Origin: Apoderus coryli
Lineage: Eukaryota > Arthropoda > Insecta > Coleoptera > Attelabidae
Assembly: GCA_911728435.2 (NCBI GenBank)
Contig: OU452198.1
Span: 4,836,001-4,900,000, forward strand
Direction of reading: 5' to 3'
DNA length: 64,000 bases
The position numbers and the translations under genes are program-made. This document shows positions 12,401-21,800 of the stretch, one piece after another. Position 1 is the first letter of the stretch, and every line of letters starts with the position of its first letter. The notes under the pieces were generated by a model that saw only the letters and a program-made list of their open reading frames with translations, did no database searches and was not told the origin of the DNA.

Positions 12401-12734
12401 CTTAGTATTAGGATTATAAATTTTGTAGATACCTACTGTAAATACAACCTCGGTATAAAATAAATACTGTCAATACTAAACAAAAAGATTCCGTATCAGA
12501 AATTTCTGAAAAATTCGAATACATTAATATTAATTTTTGTCAAAACTACTAACAATAATTCTTTTGATTTTATCTAATAATGTTTTGGTTATTGTGTTAC
12601 AGATCGCATCCTCGAAATGAAATCCTGGAGCGCTTTAGGATTTAACTAAAAATAATTATTTTGAATACATCTAATAATTTTAAATCAGACCACGTCTACT
12701 CCACAAAATTCTTTATATACATGCTCAACTCGTA
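9483..12734. other. long AT-rich gene-poor stretch
   Basis: No supported gene. All ORFs are under 85 codons, without domains or splice context. Frequent TAGGTACCTA-like motifs and a perfect short hairpin (CATTGTCTTTA arms, about 11718-11746) are visible. Probably intergenic DNA with unrecognisable old repeats. Confidence 0.35.
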
Positions 12735-12780
12735 GTTGAGAGACATGTTTCGGAAATTATTCCATCATCAGTGGCATAAC
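12735..12780 (-). ncRNA. hammerhead-ribozyme-like core (weak)
   Basis: The minus strand contains CTGATGA, a short hairpin (TGGAATAATTTCC) and GAAAC at 12747-12771, the conserved core order of a hammerhead ribozyme with a plausible stem II. After GAAAC comes ATGTC, which could give a GTC cleavage triplet, but the strand after it does not pair with the GCCA before the core, so stem I is not formed. Probably a degenerate relative of the motifs near 32 kb, or a repeat motif with no activity. Confidence 0.3.
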
Positions 12781-13658
12781 ATATGAATTTTACATAATAA
12801 TTATATAGTACCTCGCATTTCGTGCATTAGTACTTACATATTTGTAATTTGTAGTAGTTGCCATATTTATTAGTTTAAGGATGGATGGAAGAGTGGTAGT
12901 ATATGACATAATTATATATCTCTTCAAGGTATAATTTACTAATTAGTACGCAATGCTTGGTAGCTAATATAACAGAATTTGATTTATTATAGATGCAGAG
13001 GAACAAGAAAACCATCATCCGCACGTTAACTGTACTTTGCATTAAATGCTCTTGACTTACATGCTCAAATATTTATTAAATTAGACAAGGACTTGACCCA
13101 TACCCTAATTGAAATAGTAGCCCCACAAGGCTAGGTGTCTGGGATAAGTATTGAAGTAATTCTTAATAAGTAAATGTGTACTATAGTGTTGACATACAAC
13201 ATAGCAAGTATATTGTTTTAGATGCCTACTAATAATTATTGTTCGTGAAGTGGACCAAAATTATCTTTTGTTCATGTAGGTACTAATAAAATACACTATT
13301 TTTCTTTGGGAATTACCTAGGTACTCATCTAAAATTATTTGTGAAATAAAAGTTCAATCCACGTTACTAATCCAATTTAAACTCTTATTTTATTATATTA
13401 TTGAAGTAGTAAATTTTACGTGGAATTTGCCCTTATAATTTTATTATTTCGCACAGTTTAAACTATGAGAAAAACAATTTACGAATCCTCTTCGCTACAT
13501 TTACATAACTACCTACTTAAAATAATTTAAAACATAATATTTACGTTACGCTAAAACAAGGTTATGTTGTCTATTTTTTAAAATATTCTTCATTTGCACA
13601 TGAAATTGATGGCTTTTTGTATAAAACGAGTTGACAACGCTGCACAGTTTATTCCACG
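12781..13658. other. AT-rich non-coding stretch
   Basis: Nothing recognised. No ORF with coding features. It precedes the hAT-like MITE. Confidence 0.3.
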
Positions 13659-13666
13659 ATCACAGC

Positions 13667-13959
13667 TAGGGATAATAAAAAAAAATATATATACCGATAC
13701 TTTTTGCCAAGTATCGATTCCTACCGATACTTGTGTAAAAAGTATCGATACTCTTAGGTATTGGTATCAAAACTGTACACAACACTTTTAACAATAAGAA
13801 ATGGTGGTGGCAGTATAATGTACAATAATTATTTTTTGATAGCAATACTGCTACCAAAGTATCGATACCAACTTGGAATCGTTCTAAAAGTATCGATACC
13901 AAAAATACTCGAAATGCAGCAAAAGTATCGATACTCTCAAAGTATCGTTAGTATCCCTA
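13667..13959. mobile_element. 293-bp hAT-like MITE with ATCACAGC target duplication
   Basis: Terminal inverted repeat TAGGGATA at 13667-13674 and TATCCCTA at 13952-13959, flanked by perfect 8-bp direct repeats ATCACAGC at 13659-13666 and 13960-13967. The interior is packed with AGTATCGATAC-type palindromes (about six, at spacings of 20-60 bp). An 8-bp duplication and a TAGGG start are features of the hAT superfamily. No transposase is encoded; the ORFs on either strand here are repeat artefacts. The clustered palindromes may be subterminal transposase-binding sites (inference). Confidence 0.8.
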
Positions 13960-14167
13960 ATCACAGCACGGTCAGTCACATCGTTTCTATTATATTCGAG
14001 AATATTGATTTTTCATCGTAGGAGAAATTCAAGAAAGAGAATTGGCACTTCAGCGATGTGATCCTCTTCTCTTATGCTCGAGAATATGGTGCTTGACTTG
14101 ATAAAGCCAATGACTGTAATCTCCCGCTCCTAACAATTATTTGTACTTTATATTCAAAGAGTTCTAT

Positions 14168-14287
14168 ATTTATATTGACAGGGAATTTCTTTTTTCACTT
14201 CAGCTAAACTGATGTGAGATATGACCGAGAGGACGGAGGCAACGCTGTGACAATTTAGTAGGATGTGCCTCGCTTCGCTCGATCGTT
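14168..14287 (+). repeat. 120-bp repeat, inverted relative to 18161-18296
   Basis: It shares long blocks with the reverse complement of 18161-18296: TTTATATTGACAGGGAATTTC, CTAAACTGATGTGAGATATGAC, AATTTAGTA and the GCTCGATCGT end. The minus-strand zinc-finger gene lies between the two copies. It may be a dispersed MITE-like repeat or duplicated promoter DNA. Confidence 0.55.
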
Positions 14288-14289
14288 GT

Positions 14290-15096
14290 ATTTCCGGATT
14301 TTCAAGAATAAACCACCTGGTGCAACACAAAAGGGTGGCTAGATTTTCATAAAAGGAATGTGGTAAATGAAGTGAAAATGTAGGTATTTTTTAAAGGTAA
14401 TATGCATGCAGCAGTGCAGCAAGAGGTTTGGTATTAAATTTCTTTTAGCGGTGATCACAAAAATAAACAAACATATATTTTGAGTAACGGTGTATTTACA
14501 TTGATTAATATCAAAATTTCGATATATCGCTAAACATTAATCGATTGATTTTCACAGTAAAACCTAGACATTTATAAATCTTTGGTAAAACCTTAATGAA
14601 ACAAACAGAAGCGAAATATAGGTATTTTCTTATTTCATATCTACTAATAAATTACATAAATTTCGAATAAACCTTAAACAGAAACATTCATACAAAGTAC
14701 AACGAATGTTAAACTTAAAGAAACAGTAAACTAAAACCGTGTTACAAACATTTCAAATGGTATAAAGTGAATTGAACAATAAACCGATAACTCTTAATTA
14801 AATCTATAATGAAAACAACAATTTCATAAGATTACCTACCTACATATAAGTGGGTAGAGCTATTTTAGCCAGAGAGAACATAAACCAAAATAAGTCAATA
14901 GATCTGGATTCTTCCTGGGAGTCTTTCTGTAGTTCCGCCTTTTGATTCTAGATACGGCCATGACTGATCTGAGTAAATGGAATAAAAGTGGTTTTGCTAT
15001 GAACATGTAAAGGAACCGGAACATGTGGGAATTTTCACGTGTATAATATACGCACAGAAAAGAATCTAATCAGATTTTTTACAATTCATTCTAATT
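14290..15096. other. 3' flank of the minus-strand zinc-finger gene
   Basis: AT-rich. No further exon or recognised repeat seen. It should contain the 3' untranslated region of the gene ending at 15097, but I could not fix a poly(A) site. Confidence 0.3.
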
Positions 15097-15841
15097 TTAA
15101 GAGTGTTTGTTTTTTAAATGGCTTTGGAAATTTGAAATGTATACACATTTAAAAGTACATTGTTGACATTTGTATATTGTACTTGTTATTGTATCCATTA
15201 GGCTTTTGTTCTCCGGATGATGATTGACTATATGAGAATCAATGGACATTTTTTGAATAAAAGAATAATTACATATAGGACAAAACAAATGTTTAGAATA
15301 ATTGCTATGGGTTAATAAATGTGATTTTAAATTATATTTTCTATAAGTGGTGTAATTGCAATGTGAACAATTAAATTTTGGCAAATCTGATATTTCTTTA
15401 TGATTTATCATCATATGTCTTTCAAGGATAGTTACGTAAACAGTTTGATAGCTGCATTTTGGGCATTGATGGATTTGACTTGTTATTGTTTCACAGATGT
15501 TTATTTCGTTTTTATGATTACTTAACAAATGCGAATCTAATTGCAATTTTTTATTAAATTTTTTACCGCAAAAATTACACAACAGTGCAATGTTTGTCAT
15601 GTGTATTCTTCTTCGATGCTTACTTAAACTACTTTTATATATACTTTTAAACTTGCATATATCACAACTGAACCATTGTGCAGTTTGTTTATGTATTGTT
15701 CGATGTCTATTTAAACTACGTTTATAATTACTTTGGAACTCACATATATCACAACAGAACCATTCTGCATTTTTCTTATCATTATTTGTTTTGCAACTGC
15801 GTTTACTACTACACATTATTTTCTTATTTTCCTTTACTTTC
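15097..15841 (-). CDS. exon B: seven C2H2 zinc fingers
   Basis: After a basic leader rich in K and S, the fingers begin CDICEFQ, CDICKFK, CNFCGKKF, CPKCSYQ, CSHCNYTT, CPICNYSF and CQQCTFKC. Each has the two histidines (H..RTIH, H.RRRIH, H..SNH, H..INH, H..LTH, H..NHH, H..NKH). The linkers are not the TGEKP type. A long spacer containing ICETITSQI sits between fingers 3 and 4. It ends LKNKHS and a stop. Confidence 0.85.
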
Positions 15842-16837
15842 CTGAAATATACAATCATAAACTTAATTTTACTACAACTAAATTAAAAAATGAACAAGTA
15901 CCCCCCAAGGTTGATTTATTTGTGTTGTTTAAAAGATCTTTTACAAAACTCACAAGTAAATTTGTAATTGATTTAAAGTTGCACGTATAACATTGCAACC
16001 ATTTTAGATTCTCTGAATAAATAAATAAAGGCATTTATTTGCAACGTTAATGAGTTCACTTCCAGAACAATAGAATAAGTCGCAATCTTCGCAAATGAGA
16101 TTAAAATGACTACCACATATTATACTCGCCGGTGACCTTTTTAAAATATTGGTTCTCGCTCGATTGCAGTAGAACATTTATATTTAACGCAGAAAGCAAT
16201 CCCGAACAATCAACCTTCCCACAAATTAGGTTATGCAGAAAACACAATGCATTCAAAGAATTTCTTTAGGGTAACTTGGATTATTTTTTGATTTGCCTCT
16301 TTTACTTCTCTTATCACTGACTTAAGTAATGCTTTAAAGTAAATTTGCTTCAATATGTGACTACAACAGTCTATGAAAACCGATTAGTTTACGAGTTACA
16401 GCAAAGTGAAAAAGACCAGAATCCTGAAGAAAAGTATCACCAATTAAAGGTTTTGGGAGCCTGTAAGTATCTTATATGGTTTTGTTCTGAGAAGCTAGAG
16501 CCCACAGATGTACCATGAAGTCATATAACCGAGCCTACAACAGTTATAGTTATTATGAGACTTACCTCGATCCATCAGTTATTTCATTAGTTTGTTTTAT
16601 ATCACATTCTTCTTTATTATTTAAAAATTCCGACTCTAATTTAACAGTGACGTCGTCTATTGCTTTTGGTTCATTTTTAATTTGAATTCCATCAGATTTT
16701 TCATTAGTTAGTAATGCCAACGTGTCTTCTTGTTTTATATCATATTGTTCTTTAATATTTAAAAATTCTGGCTCTAATTTAACAGTTACGTCGTCTATTG
16801 CTTCTGGTTCATTTTTAATACTTAACATTTCTTCCAT
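15097..16837 (-). CDS. seven-finger C2H2 protein, SET-less paralogue of the PRDM-like gene
   Basis: Two exons, 16566-16837 and 15097-15841, joined in phase with GTAAG donor and TTTCAG acceptor, give 338 residues. Exon A carries a twice-repeated acidic module with SUMO-acceptor-type motifs (IKNE, VKLE, IKQE). Exon B carries seven C2H2 fingers. It is probably a nuclear DNA-binding regulator. Compared with the plus-strand paralogue, exon 1 sequence (CTGATGGA) is joined directly to the last bases of the SET exon (TCGAG before the donor), so the zinc-knuckle and PR/SET are removed in frame. The first finger appears duplicated. The upstream ATG of the paralogue is ATA here, so ATG at 16835-16837 was chosen. 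No internal stops; likely functional. Confidence 0.75.
16566..16837 (-). CDS. exon A: SUMO-motif N-terminal region
   Basis: Starts MEEMLSIKNEPEAIDD. It has two copies of a module containing DDVTVKLE.EFLN.KE and (D)IKQ, with psi-K-x-E motifs, and ends GATCGAG before GTAAGTCTC (phase 2). Upstream, CINQT and KLIGSDSYC are still readable in frame and match the paralogue, so an additional 5' exon joined at ACTAG near 16900 is possible. Confidence 0.65.
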
Positions 16838-18464
16838 ACTAGTTTGATTTATACAGTAACTATCGCTTCCAATGAGCTTTCGCGGTTTCTAGTATAATTA
16901 TCAGTACATAAACATTATTCTATGATAATTATTTCTTCGGAGGTTATGTTTTCCTTTTTCCTATTCCTTAAGCCTGTTTTAGATGGTCATATTTTTATTA
17001 TTAATATTAACAAATCATATATGATCGTGTAATGCAGCAAAAATTGTGATAGAAAAACTTATTGTTTTCGGAAATTAAGCCCGTTTTAGATGGTCATAAA
17101 TAAACGTTACAATATTATTAACAGCAAGAGCAAGTTTATTATTTTTATTATTATACCTACTCAAATATTAATTTAATCTTTGGTATAATGGAAAGACGAC
17201 CGACAATATAACAGTAAAACTTAGGTTAGGGTTGCATATCTACCATATATTGTTCAAAATTTACAGTTTTTTTATTCCCAAACCAATATTCCACCATCAA
17301 TCTAACCGCCCATGACGTCAGGCCATCAGTGATTGTTATCATCAGAAAATAACGCTGAATAAAAGGTAATTGCAGGGCCTTTTCCTTTTACGAAAATAAA
17401 TCTAACCACCCTTTTATTTCTGGTGTTTTTGCAATTATTACGACAATTTATAAACGGTCCTCGTATCGTAAAAAGAAACTTGATCATACCCTGTAAGCCT
17501 AAGCTAGAAGATGGCGGCCCCCGTATTCAGAATGCATGTGTGAGATTTGTGTGCAGAGTTCCATATGGTGATCAATATAACACCATTCATAGTTCACTTA
17601 AAAGAACCAAAAATTGAATTCAGAATAAAGTATCTATTCACTATGTTATTATATTATAAAACTTTAAATAGTCAAACTCCGACCTACTTTTTTTGTTTTT
17701 TAATACGCGGATCTGACATACATGAGAGAAGTCTGCGTTTTAATGGTTTTCTTTTCCGTTGCATAGAGAGGTTCACGTTTCGAGGGTTCCTTTTCCTATA
17801 TGAGCGCAAAGATGAATGAGTACTTGGATATTCTCCACTTTTCACCATACTCATGTAGACGAGAACTGAGGCATAGACTGATGTTATCAGAACATAGGTA
17901 TTGTATTGCATTTTTTTGCTGAGTGTATTTATAATAAGTAGTTATTTTTATTTTTTTGAAGATTCATCTTTGGGGAGTCATGTCGTTTTCTTATGGGCTG
18001 GGTGTAAGAGTGGCTTTCAAGCCAAATCTCATGCCCTTTGTGGTAATGATTTATGATAATGTATTAAGCATTTTATTATTATTATTATATTAGAAAATAC
18101 GCGCATGTTGACGCTGATTCTCCCCACTCAGCATATCTCTGCTTTTTAAACACCGGTGAGGCACACGATCGAGCAAAATGGCGCACAGCTTACTAAATTT
18201 TCACAGCGATGCCTTCATTCACTCTGTCATATCTCACATCAGTTTAGCTCAGGTGAAAAACGAAATTCCCTGTCAACTGTCAATATAAATTTAAAATCGG
18301 CTATCAGCTGATTCATTTTCTCGTTTGATAAATATTATTCTATGCTCGTTTCTCATGATGCAGAGATAAAAACACAATTATTTGTACTTTAAAATTAAAT
18401 TATTGTGTCTTTACTTAATTAAATTCCCGATTTCCACAATAACCACTTCTTAACTAAGGAAAAC
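16838..18464. promoter_or_regulatory. shared divergent 5' region between the two zinc-finger genes
   Basis: About 1.6-1.8 kb separates the two divergent first exons, so promoters for both should lie here. Near each gene the sequence is mirrored (CCGAAGAAATAATTAT and TACTGTATAAATCAAACT occur on both sides). It also holds a repeat of 'AAGCC(T/C)GTTTTAGATGGTCATA' at about 16970 and 17078, and the 18161-18296 repeat. No TATA or initiator element can be assigned with confidence. Confidence 0.4.
18161..18296 (-). repeat. partner of the 14.2-kb inverted repeat
   Basis: The reverse complement matches 14168-14287 over most of its length with scattered changes. It lies about 340 bp upstream of the ATG used for the plus-strand PRDM-like gene. 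Confidence 0.55.
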
Positions 18465-18639
18465 ATGACCACCGAAGAAATAATTATACTTACTAGAAAT
18501 CATTGATAACCAAGAACCGAGAAATTTCGAAAAAGTACATACAAATAATGACAACGGACGCAGTAATAACATAACAAAGCTCATTGGATTCGATAATAAC
18601 TCCGACAGTTACTGTATAAATCAAACTGATACGGAAGAA

Positions 18640-18880
18640 ATGTTAAGTATTAATAGTGAACCTGAAGCAGTAGACGACGTAACTGTTAAATTAGAGCCGG
18701 AATTTTTGAATAATAAAGAACAATATGATATAAAACAAGAAGACACGTTGGCATTACTGACTAATGAAAGACCTGATGGAATTCAAATTGATATCGCCGG
18801 CAACTTATTTTTTACAGACCCGATATTAGGTAAAATAAAATTGGAAGACAATTCGTGTACAAACATATTATCAGAACCAG
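18640..18880 (+). CDS. exon 1: SUMO-motif N-terminal region
   Basis: Reads MLSINSEPEAVDDVTVKLEP, then EQYDIKQED; VKLE, IKQE and KIKLE fit psi-K-x-E. The same frame is open back to 18484 (EIIDNQEPRNFEKVHTNND), so the true start is probably further 5'. Ends TCAGAACCAG before GTAAGTAA (phase 1). Confidence 0.65.
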
Positions 18881-21800
18881 GTAAGTAAATGGAAAACTAT
18901 TGACCCAAAAAGCGCTACTTAATAAGTTTGGTTTCGTTAGATTGTAATAATTGCCCACGAGGATGCATAAACTTTTGTGACTGTAGAAAGAGCGCAATTA
19001 CAGAGGATAAACCTCTTAGAGCTCCGTCGTGTACCGAAATAGAAATACGTCAATCCAAAATTCAGGGCAAAGGTGTATTTGCTACCAGAGCATTACCCGT
19101 CGGTTTCCAATTTGGTCCTTATGAGAGTGAAATGTGTCGAGTCCAAGGTTTAAATAATGATAAAGTGGTATGTTGAATTACACTGTTGTCTTCGTTTGTC
19201 ACACTATTTTGTTAATTTCTAGGCAGAAGAATCAAATTGGACTCAATACATTAATTGTGCCAAAACCAGTGCTCAACAAAATTTAGCAGCTTTTCAGAAC
19301 AAACAGACTCTGTACTATAGTACTGTGAGACCAATCAATAAGGATGAGGAATTGTTAGTCTCATATGACGAGCATTCTCATCACATAGATCATACCAATG
19401 ATTTAGGGTTTTGCCAGAATTGTCATATTGGTTTTAAGACAGAACGGCATAAAAAACAGCATGAACAATGCTGTAAATTTGTTGAAAATTATGAAAGTGA
19501 TATTGTCACGCATTTTATTTCGAGAGGATATAAGGAAAAAGCATCGAGGTAAGTCTCATAATAATTATAACTGTAATAGGCTCGGTTATAGGACTCCATA
19601 GTACATCTGTGGTCTCGTAACTTCTCCGACCAAAACTATAGAAGATACAGGCTCCAAAAATCTTTAACTAGTGATCCTTTTCCTCAGGATTCTTATGTTT
19701 TTCACTTTGCTGTCACTCGGAAACTAATCGGTTTTCATAGACTGCTGTTGTCACAAATTGAAGCCATTTAGTTTAAAGCACTATTATAAATCAGGGATCT
19801 AAGAAAAATCAACAGTAAATGAATTTCAAACAAGATCGATAAGCCCCTACAAGATCCATAATTAAAAGTCACTCCTGACTAACTATTCTTTCACAACTAT
19901 GGAAAAGGTAATAGACGAATAGCTAAGAAGCGAAACTTTAAATAGGAAACCGCTTCACAAAAGGCAATTCGCCTACCAAGCGGGAAAATCGACGATTAAT
20001 GCCCTGCAATGCTTAGTAAAAGACATCGAGAAGTCATTTAAGGCAAAAGAAGTATCCTTATGTGCCTTTATCGATATAGAGAGTGCTTTTGACAATACCT
20101 CACATGGATCCATCAGTAGAGCACTAGAAGAGAGGAGTGTCGACTCCTCACTGGTGAAATGGCTTCAGGCAATTTTGAAAGACCGTGTCATTACGGATGA
20201 AATAGGAGAAGTGTCTGTAACAGAGACAGCGCCTAGGGGATGCCCACAAGGCGGTGTATTGTCCCCTCTTCTATGGTCACTAGTGCTGGATCATCTCATT
20301 TCAAAAATGGATAGGGCAGGCTTTACTCTGCAAAGCTAGGCCGACGACATTGTTCTCACAGTTAAGGGAAAACACACATCGGTTATATCCAACAGCATGC
20401 AAATTGCATTAAACAAAATTAAAAACTGGTGCGACGCTGAGGGATTGAATATAAATCCGAAAAAAACAGTGTTGGTACTATTTACGAGAAAGAGAAAGGT
20501 GGACATTATTAACCCCACTCTCCCGCGGTGAGCAAATTTGCCTTTCGAATAAAGTCAAATACCTGGGAGTAATCCTGGATAAACGACTAATCTGGAATCA
20601 GCATATAGAGAAAACCATATCGAAAGCCACAGCGGCCATATGGACGTGTCACAGGCTACTGGGTAGGACTTGGGGGCTAAAGCCAGAGCTCACATAATGG
20701 GTGTACCAAACAGTCATCAAACCCATGGTTACATACGCCTCATTAGTATGGTGGCCAAAAGTTAATATTAAGCATACACAATGCCGTCTTCAAAAGTTGC
20801 AACGGCTTGCATGTTTAGGAATAACAGAGGCAATGCGAACTTGCCCTACAGCAGCGATGGAAACGTTGCTGCATCTGATACCTTTGCCTGTCCTAGTCAA
20901 AAAAGAGGCAGCAATTAGCGCTCTGAAACTGGCACAGGTAATGGAATACAAATCTGGCGATCTAGAGGGACATATGGTAATCCTGAATCTAATACCTTTG
21001 GATTCAGGAAGAAAACCGTCGGACGCTTTGCCACGCAAACATGATTTTGGAATCCTATTTGAAGTGGTCATTGGAGACCGTCAAAAATGGCTAAATGGGG
21101 AACCACGATTCCCAGAAAACACATCCGTCTGGTATACGGACGGTTCAAAAGGAATAGAAGGGAACACAGGCATGGGAGTATACGGGCCTAATTGCAGGCT
21201 CTTTGAATCTCTCGGGAAAAGTCCCACTATATTCCAGGCAGAGATCAACGATATTAATCGTTGTGTTCAAGAATGCCTGCAGAGAGACATCGCGGAACGA
21301 CAGATCAATATTATGTCAGACAGTCAAGCTGCGTTAAAAGCACTGAGGTCGTACACCTTCACGTCAAAGCTAGCATGGGAATGCAAACAGACCCTAAAGC
21401 AGCTGGCAGCTCAGGGGAAAAAGATTACTCTGACATGGGTGCTAGCACATTAAGGCATAGAGGGGAACGAAGCGGCGGACCAACTTGCAAACGAGGGCGC
21501 AAACTCTCCGTTCTGCGGCCCGGAACCCATCTTTGGCCTTCCAAAAAGCCATATGATGGAAGAAATTTGAAATCTGGTTCCCTAATAATGGGGTCGTGAT
21601 ATTTACGCAGGACAATGATATTATGTAGGGCTATTTGCATGCCAAACGACATGCTGGAAAACGGTCATTAAGGATAGTTTCTTAGGTCTTCATTAGGTCC
21701 TGTATGATAGCGTCCTATACCAAACAAAGGCCCCAAAAAATTGAAATCTGTTTTCCTAATAATGGGATCGTGAAATTTACGCAGGACAATGATATTATGA

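Noticed and set aside
13594..14021. ORFs with repeated KYRYQ/SIPK peptides
   Set aside because: Artefacts of AGTATCGATAC palindromes in the MITE.
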